A DNA stretch of 64,000 nt, from assembly GCA_949130495.1 (NCBI GenBank), contig OX422214.1:1038046-1102045 (forward strand). The letters run 5' to 3'. Below the pieces are notes generated by a model. That model did not search any database, had not been told where the DNA came from, and worked only from the letters and a program-made list of their open reading frames with translations. This document shows, piece by piece, positions 1 through 12,506 of the stretch. The position numbers were made by a program, and so were the translations under genes. This DNA is from Sambucus nigra (lineage: Eukaryota > Streptophyta > Magnoliopsida > Dipsacales > Adoxaceae). Each line of letters opens with the position of its first letter. Position 1 is the stretch's first letter.

Positions 1-816
1 CGGATTTTAGCATCTGATTCAGTTCTCTACATTCTAGAATCATAAACACGATCAATCTCCCCCCGTAATCTCATTAAGGTATATAAATTTACAAAAACCC
101 AATTTAGATTTTGGTGACACACCCAAAACGAATTTTCATACACACATCACTATGATATGAATTAATTATCAATCTTTTAGAAATCAGAACAATTAACCAC
201 TTGCCTGTAAGTGTTCGTAGTGTCTGATCAGTTGTTGATGTCCCTTAATTTGGCTCCAATAACCTCCAATTTGTTCTTGATTTGATTTCCCCCAAATCTC
301 CTCTCAAACCCTAGGTTTAGAGTAATGTTGGCTACCATCCCTTAATCTCCCAATTAGGTTAAAAATCCTTAATCCCGTTTTGAGTCTAATGGGCTTAATT
401 AAAGTGGCCCAACTCACCCCGTGTGGGCCCGACCATGCCAAAACAAACCATGAGACCCAATTAGTACCCCCGGGTACTCTTTTCTGACTATCTCGACCCA
501 TCCAAACTCAACCGCGCCCTCAGAATTGGTATCCGAATTAATTTATAAAAATCTTTATTTCACACCCAATTTAGTCTATACCGACTCCCGGTTGAGATAA
601 GTGCATACCCCGTCATTAATACCCGAAATGACGTAATTAAATTATTACTATTCACTTAGTAAATAAATTTTCCTAAACATTAACCATTCACTTCCCGATT
701 AATATTTAAATAAATATATTGTCATAATTAATTCAATTCAAATTACGACACACCAGTAATTAAAAAAATTCCCGAATTAATTAAACATTAAATGCACAAA
801 AATACGGGGTGCTACA
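1..816 (-). repeat. C-family LTR, partial (3' LTR in minus-strand sense), cut by window edge
   Basis: Read on the minus strand, this LTR starts at 816 with TGTAGCACCCCGTA and is preceded by a polypurine tract, so it is the 3' LTR of a minus-strand element. It is collinear with 32220-33034 and 56230-57047. It carries the conserved module GGGTCGAGATAGTCAGAAAA (minus strand, 480-499) and the element GGCAAGTG (198-205), both also found in other LTRs of the window. The rest of the LTR, including its palindrome cluster, lies outside the window. No gene is present. Confidence 0.85.
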
Positions 817-830
817 TACTCCCCCCCTTA
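817..830 (-). other. Polypurine tract of first C element
   Basis: On the minus strand a TAAGGGGGGGAGTA run directly abuts the LTR start at 816. This is the usual place for the plus-strand primer of an LTR retrotransposon. Tracts of the same form precede LTRs A, B and G. Confidence 0.75.
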
Positions 831-1127
831 CAAAGAAATTTCGTCCTCAAAATTAAGATAAACCTAGTGTTCCAGTATTCACATATTACTCACTAGTCAT
901 GTGCCTCCAAGCCCGCTATATCTATCCCATCCGATTCTAACCATACGTTACACAAGTATGCATTTAACTTTACCAGGGTGCCCATACACCGTATACCCAT
1001 GCTTAACCGCACAAAATTTTGCCTTAATTAACCCGGGTGCCCATACACCCTATCCCCGCGCTCTACCGCACGAAAATTACCCGACTATGCTAGTCGTAGC
1101 CCGTAATATAACTTCGAACCCGTAGTC

Positions 1128-1166
<39 letters not shown>

Positions 1167-1824
1167 ACCGCCCGGGTACCCAACCCAAGTGCTAACGTTC
1201 AAACCTCTCCCCATAAATACTTGTCTCCCAACGCAAAAGTATATACGCTTACCCTTACGCTACAGAAGACAACATGAAATACTGCGCCCTTACTACCACT
1301 AGTCCTTGCGCAAAATAAACCCCGAGATATCTCTCTTTGCTCGAAAATCAATTTAACCACACTGATTCACTTCAGTAAAGATCCCCACTTATCGGGATAA
1401 AATGTGAGAACACAAAACCTCACTATGTGCTATTGCACCACGTAATATAACATATATACCCACATATATATAGGCTATACGCCCTCTCATGTGATACCTA
1501 GTACCAACCATACCCTGGTGTCGCGAACACCAAAATTTAAGTCCACTATCCACAATATTTAATTCCATCGCTATGCAACCGATATTTTGAAAATATTATT
1601 AACCCTACTGCCATAATTCTCGAAAGTAGTAATTCCTCGCATAATTCAACCAATCACTAAGTGTACGCCTCCACTCTCCCGTGAAGATCACTAAGGAACT
1701 CCTCTACCCTACGGAAAGTTTACCCACATGCTATGGCTGCTACCGCCAGCGCACCCACTAAGTTCGACTCACCTGCGAACTCTAGTGAAAAATAAGTCTT
1801 ATACTGTGACATCCTCTTTGTCAC

Positions 1825-3027
1825 TCAAAAATATACCCATGCCCTAGGGAAAAAATAATTACCTCTATACGCCAGCTGCAACGAATGGTTCTCGGGTTCC
1901 GGAGGAGCTTCTCCCTGCCTGAATGCACCCGTGACTTGCTTTAGTGGTTGTACATCCAGGACCTCGTCCTGTAGTTGACCCTTGCCTCGCTTAAGGCAAT
2001 ATCTCTTCATGTGTCTCGCTTTTCCCACAAAAGAAACACTTTCTAATATGTTCACCCTGCCACTGATCCCTTCCATGACAACCTTATTGGAATTCCTGGA
2101 CATCCCGTCGATAGCCTCCAGTTCTAGATCGTTTGGCATGATTTCCCTACCGGAAATCCTGCCCCAGATCTCCCCCAGTCTGCAGCTGGGATACCCCACT
2201 GGTATTGTTCATTTCTGCCTCATCCGACTGGATAATCCCCACTCCCCTCCCGCTTCCTTTCGCGTGGAAGCGATATTCCCGACAGTGCTGGAATGTTGCG
2301 TTAATGACATCAGTATAATCTACTAATGCGGAATTATGAATTAAATGTTGTCTGATTCTCCAGACTAACCCATCCATAAACTTTGTTTTCTTTCTCTTTT
2401 CCTCACTTACCTCATTCGGTACAAAAATTTTGCTAACGAGTGAATTCTTCCTCGTAATCGACCACTTAACGGTCCCCTTTGAGTCACCTCACAAAATTTT
2501 CTCCTCATTTCGGTCTCAACCGCTGGAGGAAAATACTTGCGGTCCAACCACACCCAAAACTCTACAATGGCTAGTGTGTCCATTTCCTCAACTGTGGTGA
2601 TCGACTCCCACCACTGTAGCGCTGCTCCCACTAAACTAAAAGTGGTTAGCATTTGCTTCCGCACCTTATCGCAATCTCCCATGCGTAGGTGACGCTGGAT
2701 ATATCTCTTCCTTGACACGCTAGCACTACATCTGAACCCCCCACAACTCTGGTGGGTTCCCACTAAAATAACCTCCGTTTCTTGTTTCCACCCCGACGAC
2801 CATGCGTGAGTCTGAACACTCGGCGCCACTAACACTTGTGGCTGATCCCGTGGAAACTACCTTGCTGTTGTGACCACCGTCGTCTCAACCGCCCACATCA
2901 CTTGTTCAGTTACCTGTGCTGCCAAAATCATCTCTGGCCATTGCTACGGTAGCTCTTGCTCCTAACGAGCCTCCTTCGTCTCATCTCCCCCTGCTACCCT
3001 AGATGCTCTCTCTCTCCTGGGCGTCAT
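1825..3027 (-). pseudogene. Decayed gag of C element (Gypsy, chromovirus-like)
   Basis: The likely start is the minus-strand ATG at 3027-3025, directly after a CCAG splice-acceptor-like sequence. The fragment at 2835-2407 contains the Gypsy capsid core (LQWWESI, then FWVWLDRKYFP), clearly related to gag of elements A and B. A second fragment (2377-2147) continues with WRIRQHL and HCREYRFH. A third (2199-1825) keeps the end of a zinc knuckle (GKARHMKRYC) whose first cysteines are lost. The fragments lie in different frames, so frameshifts and stops separate them. No protease motif follows. The gene cannot give a full Gag. A parallel copy lies at 51711-52918. Confidence 0.75.
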
Positions 3028-3200
3028 CTGGAATGATAATCGAATTTCGTATGAGTTCACTCTCAAATATAAATTTCGCAGAAGAACATATATGCGCATA
3101 GGTATGAGAATTCAACAATCCTATAATAGGGCTCTATATCAAAGATTGTCAAGAAGAAATGTGAAAAGCCGCATAGATCCTAAGGACATTAGAATCTGAT

Positions 3201-3212
3201 GCTCTGATACCA
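3201..3212 (-). other. Primer binding site (initiator tRNA-Met type), first C element
   Basis: The minus strand reads TGGTATCAGAGC two bases inside the LTR edge at 3215. This is the usual plant initiator tRNA-Met primer binding site. Its position fixes the orientation of the element. Confidence 0.85.
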
Positions 3213-3214
3213 TC

Positions 3215-4693
3215 TGTGACACCCCGCCTAATAAAATACTGGGTGATCAGTCCTATACCAAATTAAAATAGGAATCCCAGTTGGATCATCCTCAGCATCA
3301 CTGTCGAAAACTTTTTAAGACTTACTAACCACCTAGTATTCCAAAAGTTGGTGCCAATTTTAACTTTTTAATTAAATCAAAACTGTACATGCGGAATTAA
3401 AATATAAACCATTCACACAACTGAATGAAAATAAACTGAATCATAATTACACAACTTGCCGAATAAATCACCGGCCACCAAAGAAATAATCGAATACAAA
3501 TATTCAACACCTGAATAAAATACAACGAAAAACTGTACCGAGAAGTCTGGGCGACAAGCCCTAAATAAAACTAAAACTGAAATATCATTCCTACTCTAGG
3601 AATGAATGAATGATGCGTCTAATCCAAACTCCTGTTAGCATCCACATATGTCGCAGATCCGTGTCCCTGGAATAGAATATCAATCTTGGCGTCCCTGTGG
3701 CTGAACACCTAAAAGGTTTTGAAAATAGTTTTATAGCAAGGGTTAGAACCCAAAATATTTTGAAAATATTTAGCAAGTGAGTTAACTGCAGTAATTTAAA
3801 ATGCATGAATGCACTTCATATTTAAGTTAGTGTCGCACTCCCTTGTGGACAATCTCACCCCTCCACTATTGTGCACACCTACCGGTTACCTTAACCCCAC
3901 CTAGTTGTGCTACCCCGTTCAAGTAATCCTGGTATAACCTTCCCTTGCCATACTACTCTAACCTGAGTATAATGATTTCCTGAATTATAAGTTATTACAC
4001 GATTAACTTAATTAATTCCTTCTTAATGAATATCATATAACCGTAACACAAGTTATACAAAGTAAATCCATCTCACACTGTATTATTCCCACAAATGAAT
4101 AACTTAATTAATTTCTCATTAATTAACAGCATATAACTGTAACCCGAGTTATATAAGGTAAATACATCACACACTGTATTTTCACCTACATATAATATTT
4201 ACTACCATATTATACGTACTTTTACTAACATCCACACATATATCATATGTGTATCCATCCTTCCGAGTATCCCCTCACCGAATGATTCCCTCTAAAATGC
4301 TATCTCAATAGGTGTGCTCACAAAACCTAGTTTCCCCAAGTTGGAATTGCTCATCAACTTGGACCAAAATATAAACGAAGTGGAGGAGGTTATATTCCTT
4401 CCTTGAAAGTGAGATAAATCCCTCACCCATATATATACCGGACGCTATGACCTGGGGATATACTCGCCCTACTCCTCAAGCTAGGGGAGTCACCCACATC
4501 GTGCAACCTCCCTTGATAGCATTAGAGTATTTAAATTGAATAAATATCTAGTCACTGATATTTACTATCACACACAATATATACACATATATATCTACTA
4601 TCACAACCCGTATATATATACTATGAACCCCGATTTTACCGTGTACTCAAAATCCCGTACACTGCCTGTAATTTAATGTCTCACACAATACAT

Positions 4694-4747
<54 letters not shown>

Positions 4748-5126
4748 TATCACTACACCGTATATATATATTAATAACCCCGGATTTACCATGTACTCAA
4801 AATTCTGTACACTGCCTGTAATTTACTGAGTCTGTGGCCCGACTCAATGTAATTAATTTTCTCACTTAATAATTTGTCGTCTTCCCGAGTCTATGCTCCG
4901 ACTCTAATATATTTAACTCACACTTCAATTTATATAAAACTTTCCCCGAGTCTATGGTCCGACTCCAATTAAATTAATTGACACACTTATTAATTTAATA
5001 CCTTCCCGAGTCTATAACCCGACTCTAATTAAATTAATTGACACACATATTAATTTAATACCTCCCCGAGTCTATCATCCGACTCTAATTAAATTAATTA
5101 ACACACTTATTAATTAATTAACACAC
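3215..5126 (-). repeat. C-family LTR, 3'-half in duplication unit 1
   Basis: On the plus strand it begins TGTGACACCCCGCC (minus-strand LTR end) and runs to the insertion point of a B-type LTR at 5127. It contains the conserved LTR modules: a donor-like GTGAG at 3858-3854 (minus), the GCTATCA module at 4500-4521, an (AT)n tract near 4697-4745 and the GAGTC/GACTC hairpin array at 4828-5086. No coding content is seen. Confidence 0.85.
4828..5086. repeat. GAGTC...GACTC hairpin array, unit spacing about 60 bp
   Basis: Five units each contain GAGTC, 8 variable bases, then GACTC, separated by AT-rich spacers of about 42 bp rich in TTAATTAA. The array continues across the B insertion in the other copy (9064-9322 and 30964-31634) and in the right-hand LTR (54730-55700). 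The inverted repeat is kept while loop bases vary. Confidence 0.75.
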
Positions 5127-7347
5127 TGTAATACCCCATACTTTTGGCTATATTTATTTTTGGGATTAATTATTTAAATGCGTATTAATTGGAAATTAAT
5201 CCGGGTTATAAATACTAACGAGATGCGAGTTGGTATTTGATTATGTGCATACATGTTTTTATATATGAATTTGGTATTATAAAATTTGTCGTGAGATTAA
5301 TATACGACAATTTGAGAATTTTGTGGAGACGCGTGTGACCGTCGCGTCATGGTATATTATTTTAATTATAAAAGTGATTTTTATTTCTATTATCCGCATG
5401 GTCGTTTTGAGCGCGCCAACGCGTCCGGAAGGGTCAAGATAGTCAGAAAACACTAGCCGGGGGTGTAGTTTGGGTCTCGGGGTATTTTTAGGCCATACCG
5501 GCAACTTAAAGGGTACTTTGGTAATTTTACATTTTGAGGAATTAAAAGTGACGAAAATTGGGAGTCTTAATATGATGTGGATTTAACCCACTAAACCCAC
5601 TAACCAACCCATATTAACCCTTTAAGCTACGGAGGTTATCAATTAGGTTTCCAACCTTCCCAAAAGCAAACCCTAGCCACCATTGGAGAAGAAGCTTGGA
5701 GAGAGAAGAAATTCTGCACAAATCTTCACCAAATCAACACCAAACTCAGAGACAACCAAGGCAAGTGACTTAATTCCATTTAATTTCAAAGAATGTTCTT
5801 TCCATGTGAGAAAAATTCGAATTTTGTGTTTGTTCTTGGTGAAATATGAAAACCCATGTAGTTTGGAGTTTAGAACTTGAAAATCTTGAAGAGAATTGCA
5901 TGTAGAATGATAGGTAGGTGAGTATTCCCATAATATTTATGATTGGAAGAAATTAAAACGGATTTATATTGGATTAATTCATGATTCAAAAAGCTAGGGT
6001 TCATGTTCTTGATAAATTGGGAAAAAGTGTAGAGATGTGTAAATTTGGTTGATGTTAGGATGGATTAATCCTTCAAAACGTGTTAGGATGTGATTTTAAT
6101 ATGTTTAGGATTGTTTAGAGACCTAAAAACGATTGTTGGGACTTAGTTTAGAAGAGATTTGAGGAGTAAAAATGGTGAAAAATGAGTTTTAGGAAAATCT
6201 GGGACGAATCTGGTAGGTCGTTAGAAGCCCCGGCCCAGGTCGTTCGAACGAGCTTCTAACGAATTGACCAGTCGTTCTAATGAAAGGGAGCCTCGTTCGA
6301 TAACCTCGTTCGAACGAGATCTCGTTAGAAGGGACAGTTCCTTCGAATGAACTGGATCTCGTTCGAACAGCCTCGTTCGAACGAGACTTCTAACGAGTTG
6401 ACAGAGGAATCTCGTTCGAACAGTCTCGTTCGAACGAGACTTCTAACGAGTTGACAGTTTGGGCCTTTTTGGACTGTTTTGATTTTTGGAGCCCCGTAAA
6501 CTTGTTCGAGGATATAGATAACATTCCAATGATGATGTAACGATAGAATTGTGACTTTTGGGTTATTACGAGGAGTAAATTATATACGAGAGATTTAATT
6601 CAACGAACCGTTTGGGTTGAGACGTGAGTGTCTACTACGACGAGAGAATAAATTATGGTGCGTATGATTATAAACCGGAATAGTATAAATTGTGATAATT
6701 ATAAGTTAGTACGAGAAAGCGATATGTACTACGATTAAACTACGGGATTACTAAGACGTGTGTTTACTTAGTATAGGTATATGAATTGTGTGTATGACAT
6801 ACCTACCATACTTGCTATCACGGGAGGTTTGCGTTCGCTTAGGGCCCTCTAATCCTTGTGTTGCCCGGATTTAGACTGGTTACCTTGATGAACATAGGTC
6901 ATAGAAAGACTTATTGGGATATTAATAAGTCCGTTGATCGTAGGAGCGTAGGTATGTGCGTGACCTATGTGATGTGACTGTGTTCGCCTCCATTGTTTAT
7001 GATGTTGTTATCTGTGAACTATTCCTGAGAGATTCGGAATATGTAATCCTTATGTACGTGATGTACCGGGATGGATAGCAGAGTATGTGTGCACCACAGC
7101 TTAGTTCTCGGGGTGCTTAAATTGTATATTTATGATGTGAATAATATACACTTAATTAATGGGAACCTTCATGTTAATGTTGTGAATATAATTACGGTAT
7201 TGCTTCAAGAAATATAACGAGTTAACTGATAGTGATATATATATTGCATATTGAGCATCTGAGTTTACATTAAACCCCTACTTAATTACGAGCGTTATAA
7301 TGTTAATAGAACCGAGTAATAAGGGTAGGACCTATGACAGTCTAGCT
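5127..7347 (+). repeat. Truncated B-type 5' LTR (duplication unit 1)
   Basis: It starts TGTAATACCCCATAC and is collinear with 9363-11399 plus 22168-22353. It stops about three quarters of the way through the LTR and joins C internal sequence. It contains the palindrome cluster at 6217-6450 and the GCTATCACGGGAGG module at 6813-6838. The uninterrupted sequence around 7149-7165 is the empty site of element A, confirming A's target site duplication. A 65-codon frame at 5683-5880 starts at TTG in the leader region, and I do not regard it as a gene. Confidence 0.85.
6217..6450. repeat. TTCGAA-type palindrome cluster of B LTR (unit 1)
   Basis: Repeated perfect palindromes of the form CTCGTTCGAACGAG alternate with half-words such as CTCGTTAGAAG and CTTCTAACGAG. 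Copies lie at 10462-10700 and 29055-29310. It occupies the position in the LTR where family A has TCGATCGATCGA words. Confidence 0.85.
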
Positions 7348-7479
7348 AGAACATATATGCGCATAGGTATGAGAATTCAACAATCCTATAATAGGGCTCT
7401 ATATCAAAGATTGTCAAGAAGAAATGTGAAAAGCCGCATAGATCCTAAGGACACTAGAACCTGATGCTCTGATACCATG
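7348..7479 (-). repeat. C internal fragment with PBS (start of duplication unit 2)
   Basis: This is 132 bp of C leader sequence identical in layout to 3083-3214, with GCTCTGATACCA (PBS on the minus strand) at 7466-7477. It follows directly on a truncated B LTR and is therefore a duplication product, not an element end. Confidence 0.85.
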
Positions 7480-9362
7480 TGTGAAACCCCGCCTAATAAA
7501 ATACTGGGTGATCAGTCCTATACCAAATTAAAACATGAATCCCAGTTGGATCATCCTCAGCATCACTGTCGAAAACTTTTTAAGACTTACTAACCACCTA
7601 GTATTCCAAAAGCTGGTGCCAATTTTAACTTTTTAATTAAATCAAAACTGTACATGCGGACTTAAAATATAAACCATTCACACAACTGAATGAAAATAAA
7701 CTGAATCATAATTACACAACTTGCCGAATAAATCACCGGCCACCAAAGAAATAATCGAATACAAATATTCAACACCTGAATAAAATACAACGGAAAACTG
7801 TACCGAGAATTCTGGGCGACAAGCCCTAAATAAAACTAAAACTGAAATATGATTCCTACTCTAGGAATGAATGAATGATGCGTCTAATCAAAACTCCTGT
7901 TAGCATCCACATATGTCGCAGATCCGTGTCCCTGGAATAGAATATCAATCTTGGCGTCCTTGTGGCTCGACACCTAAAAGGTTTTGAAAATAGTTTTATA
8001 GCAAGGGTTAGACCCAAAATATTTTGAAAATATTTAGCAAGTGAGTTAACTGCAGTAATTTAAAATGCATGAATGCACTTCATATTTAAGTTAGTGTCGC
8101 ACTCCCTTGTGGACAATCTCACCCCTCCACTATTGTGCACACCTACCGGTTACCTTAACCCCACCTAGTTGTGCAACCTCGTTCAACTAATCCTGGTATA
8201 ACCTTCCCTTGCCATACTACTCAAACCTGAGTATAATGATTTCCTGAATTATAAGTTATTACACGATTAACTTAATTAATTCCTTCTTAATGAATATCAT
8301 ATAACCGTAACACAAGTTATACAAAGTAAATCCATCTCACACTGTATTATTCCCACAAATGAATAACTTAATTAATTTCTCATTAATTAACAGCATATAA
8401 CTGTAACCCGAGTTATATAAGGTAAATACATCACACACTGTATTTTCACCTACATATAATATTTACTACCATATTATACGTACTTTTACTAACATCCACA
8501 CATATATCATACGTGTATCCATCCTTCCGAGTATCCCCTCACCGAATGATTCCCTCTAAAATGCTATCTCACTAGGTGTGCTCACAAAACCTAGTTTCCC
8601 CAAGTTGGAATTGCTCACCAACTTGGACCAAAATATAAACGAAGTGGAGGCGGTTATATTCCTTCCCTGAAAGTGAGATAAATCCCTCACCCATATATAT
8701 ACCGGACGCTATGACCTGGAGATATACTCGCCCTACTCCTCAAGCTAGGGGACCCACCCACATCGCGCAACCTCCCTTGATAGCATTAGAGTATTTAAAT
8801 TGAATAAATATCTAGTCACTGATATTTACTATCACACACAATATATACACATATATATCTACTATCACTACCCGTATATATATACTATGAACCCCGATTT
8901 TACCGTGTACTCAAAATCCCGTACACTGCCTGTAATTTAATGTCTCACACAATACATACACACACACACATATATATATATACTATCACTACACCGTATA
9001 TATATATTAATAACCCCGACTTTACCATGTACTCAAAATTCTGTACACTGCCTGTAATTTACTGAGTCTGTGGCCCGACTCAATGTAATTAATTTTCTCA
9101 CTTAATAATTTGTCGTCTTCCCGAGTCTATGCTCCGACTCTAATATATTTAACTCACACTTCAATTTATATAAAACTTTCCCCGAGTCTATGGTCCGACT
9201 CCAATTAAATTAATTGACACACTTATTAATTTAATACCTTCCCGAGTCTATAACCCGACTCTAATTAAATTAATTGACACACATATTAATTTAATACCTC
9301 CCCGAGTCTATCATCCGACTCTAATTAAATTAATTAACACACTTATTAATTAATTAACACAC
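7480..9362 (-). repeat. C-family LTR, left part (duplication unit 2), interrupted by element B
   Basis: It starts TGTGAAACCCCGCC, one base changed from unit 1. It ends with the CACAC target site (9358-9362) used by element B, and the LTR resumes at 30942 after B. Combined length with 30942-33034 is about 3.98 kb, close to the 3.95 kb of the complete C LTR at 53100-57047. It holds hairpin-array units at 9064-9322 and a short (AT)n near 8967-8982. Confidence 0.85.
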
Positions 9363-11399
9363 TGTAATACCCCATAATTTTGGCTATATTTATTTTTGGG
9401 ATTAATTATTTAAATGCGTATTAATTGGAAATTAATCCGGGTTATAAATACTAACGAGATGCGAGTTGGTATTTGATTATGTGCATACATGTTTTTATAT
9501 ATGAATTTGGTATTATAAAATTTGTCGTGAGATTAATATACGACAATTTGAGAATTTTGTGGAGACGCGTGTGACCGTCGCGTCATGGTATATTATTTTA
9601 ATTATAAAAGTGATTTTTATTTCTATTATCCGCATGGTCGTTTTGAGCGCGCCAACGCGTCCGGAAGGGTCAAGATAGTCAGAAAACACTAGCCGGGGGT
9701 GTAGTTTGGGTCTCGGGGTATTTTTAGGCCATACCGGCAACTTAAAGGGTACTTTGGTAATTTTACATTTTGAGGAATTAAAAGTGACGAAAATTGGGAG
9801 TCTTAATATGATGTGGATTTAACCCACTAAACCCACTAACCAACCCATATTAACCCTTTAAGCTACGGAGGTTATCAATTAGGTTTCCAACCTTCCCAAA
9901 AGCAAACCCTAGCCACCATAGCCACCATTGGAGAAGAAGCTTGGAGAGAGAAGAAATTCTGCACAAATCTTCACCAAATCAACACCAAACTCAGAGACAA
10001 CCAAGGCAAGTGACTTAATTCCATTTAATTTCAAAGAATGTTCTTTCCATGTTAGAAAAATTCGAATTTTGTGTTTGTTCTTGGTGAAATATGAAAACCC
10101 ATGTAGTTTGGAGTTTAGAACTTGAAAATCTTGAAGAGAATTGCATGTAGAATGATAGGTAGGTGAGTATTCCCATAATATTTATGATTGGAAGAAATTA
10201 AAACGGATTTATATTGGATTAATTCATGATTCAAAAAGCTAGGGTTCATGTTCTTGATAAATTGGGAAAAAGTGTAGAGATGTGTAAATTTGGTTGATGT
10301 TAGGATGGATTAATCCTTCAAAACGTGTTAGGATGTGATTTTAATATGTTTAGGATTGTTTAGAGACCTGGAAACGATTGTTGGGAATTAGTTTAGAAGA
10401 GATTTGAGGAGTAAAAATGGTGAAAAATGAGTTTTAGGAAAATCTGGGACGAATCTGGTAGGTCGTTAGAAGCCCCTGCCCAGGTCGTTCGAACGAGCTT
10501 CTAACGAATTGACCAGTCGTTCTAACGAAAGGGAGCCTCGTTCGATAACCTCGTTCGAATGAGATCTCGTTAGAAGGGACAGTTCATTCGAATGAACTGG
10601 ATCTCGTTCGAACAGCCTCGTTCGAACGAGACTTCTAACGAGTTGACAGAGGAATCTCGTTCGAACAGTCTCGTTCGAACGAGACTTCTAACGAGTTGAC
10701 AGTTTGGGCCTTTTTGGACTGTTTTGATTTTTGGACCCCGTAAACTTGTTCGAGGATATAGATAACATTCCAATGATGATGTAACGATAGAATTGCGACT
10801 TTTGGGTTATTACGAGGAGTAAATTATATACGAGAGATTTAATTCAATGAACCGTTTGGGTTGAGACGTGAGTGTCTACTACGACGAGAGAATAAATTAT
10901 GGTGCGTATGATTATAAACCGGAATAGTATAAATTGTGATAATTATAAGTTAGTACGAGAAAGCGATATGTACTACGATTAAACTACGGGATTACTAAGA
11001 CGTGTGTTTACTTAGTATAGGTATATGAATTGTGTGTATGACATACCTACCATACTTGCTATCACGGGAGGTTTGCGTTCGCTTAGGGCCCTCTAATCCT
11101 TGTGTTGCCCGGATTTAGACTGGTTACCTTGATGAACATAGGTCATAGAAAGACTTATTGGGATATTAATAAGTCCGTTGATCGTAGGAGCGTAGGTATG
11201 TGCGTGACCTATGTGATGTGACTGTGTTCGCCTCCATTGTTTATGATGTTGTTATCTGCGAACTATTCCTGAGAGATTCGAAATATGTAATCCTTATGTA
11301 CGTGATGTACCGGGATGGATAGCAGAGTATGTGTGCACCAGAGCTTAGTTCTCGGGGTGCTTATATTGTATATTTATGATGTGAATAATATACACTTAA
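9363..11399 (+). repeat. Element B 5' LTR, first part
   Basis: This is the first 2,037 bp of the B LTR, ending in CTTAA (11395-11399), the target site of element A. It includes the palindrome cluster 10462-10700, the GCTATCACGGGAGG module near 11056-11081 and AGGCAAGTG near 10004. Together with 22168-23096 it gives 2,966 bp, matching the 2,980-bp 3' LTR. Confidence 0.9.
10462..10700. repeat. TTCGAA-type palindrome cluster in B 5' LTR
   Basis: Several palindromes of the CTCGTTCGAACGAG type and TCTAACGAG half-words lie within about 240 bp. It is near-identical in arrangement to 6217-6450. Confidence 0.85.
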
Positions 11400-12506
11400 T
11401 GTAATACCCCGTATTTTCTGCGTTATTTATTTTTGGGGATTAATTGAATTAAATGTTTATTAATTGGAAATTAATCCGGATAATAATATTAACGAGATGT
11501 GAGTTAGTATTTTATTATAATGTGCATACTTGGCATTATATGAATATTGGTAATATTGATATTGTCGTGAGATATAAATACGGCAATTTGGGAATTTTAC
11601 TTGACGCGTGTGACCGCCACGTCATGATATTGTGCTACATAATTAAAAAGTGAATTTTAGTTCCATTAACCGTATGGTCATTTTGAGTGCGCCAACGCGT
11701 CCGGAAGGGTCGAGATAGTCAGAAAACACAAGCCGGAAGTTTAGTTTGGGTCCCGGGATATTTGTGGGCCATACCGACATCTTAAGGGGTAATTTGGTAA
11801 TTTGTATTTTTGGGAATTAAAAAGTGACGAAAATGGAATTAATAAGCTGACTATTTCCTTAACCCACTTAACCCACTAACCCCACTATATGTCATTATGG
11901 GCTACGGGAGAAGTTGATATAGCAATTCAACTCCCACAAACCATTTCACAACTCCATTCTCCATTATCTTCAACCTTGGGAAAAGCTTGAGAGAGAGAGA
12001 GAGAAGGGAAGAATTCTGCAGAAAAGAGAGAGAAGGAACAACTTTCTCACAAAGATTCTACACCAAATTCTGAGATAATTAAGGCAAGTGATTTAAACCC
12101 TTTTAATTCAAGATATGTTTCCATGTTTAGGAATTTTCGAAATTGATTTTTGGAGTTAAATTAGACCCATGAATTGAAAGATAAAAGCCATGATTTATGT
12201 AAGATTTGCACGTAGTATATTCTGGACGAAATTATATGTTGAAAACAGAACCTTGATGATCAAAAGGTAGAATTAGAAGAAACTTAATGATGTTCTTGAA
12301 TGGAAGAAATCTGGGAAATTTTTGATGTAGTTTTAATCCAAAGTAAGCCTTTAAATGATGAATTATGGGATTTAGAATGTTATTACTGATATAGGATGTT
12401 AGTATAACGTTATAGTGACCTTATCTTGATGTTTCATGCTTAAAAATGGTGAATTGGGACGAAACTGTAAATGCAAAACGAAGCAGCCCGTAACAGACCT
12501 GTGTAA

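Larger units (their letters stand above)
817..3214 (-). mobile_element. Internal region of first C element (pol-less Gypsy derivative)
   Basis: This is a 2.4-kb internal region between two C LTRs, bounded by a polypurine tract (817-830, minus) and a PBS (3201-3212, minus). Only gag remnants are present; protease, reverse transcriptase, RNase H and integrase are missing. The stretch 831-1810 has no recognisable coding content; it holds an (AT)n run near 1130-1163 and A/T-rich sequence. The same organisation recurs in the second C copy (33035-34030 plus 51701-53099), so the loss of pol predates the split of the two copies. The intact sequence around 1803-1815 is the empty site for element D. 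Confidence 0.8.
3083..7347. repeat. Tandem duplication, unit 1 (about 4.27 kb)
   Basis: This stretch comprises 130 bp of C internal sequence with the PBS, 1.9 kb of C LTR and the first 2.2 kb of a B-type LTR. At 7347/7348 it jumps directly back to the same C internal sequence, and the whole series repeats from 7348 (offset 4265 bp). The junction has a 3-base overlap (AGA) between the B LTR and C sequences. Units 1 and 2 share variants not found in B's 3' LTR, for example in the region matching 5335-5420, so they are sister copies. Differences include the length of an (AT)n tract and scattered substitutions. Confidence 0.85.

Noticed and set aside
901..1125. 74-codon plus-strand frame, repeated at 33128-33352
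   Set aside because: It lies antisense in the C internal region. The two copies are similar only because the elements are copies, and there is no domain.
5683..5880. 65-codon frame in the B LTR leader, repeated at 9928-10125
   Set aside because: It starts at TTG, is LTR leader sequence, and has no family resemblance.
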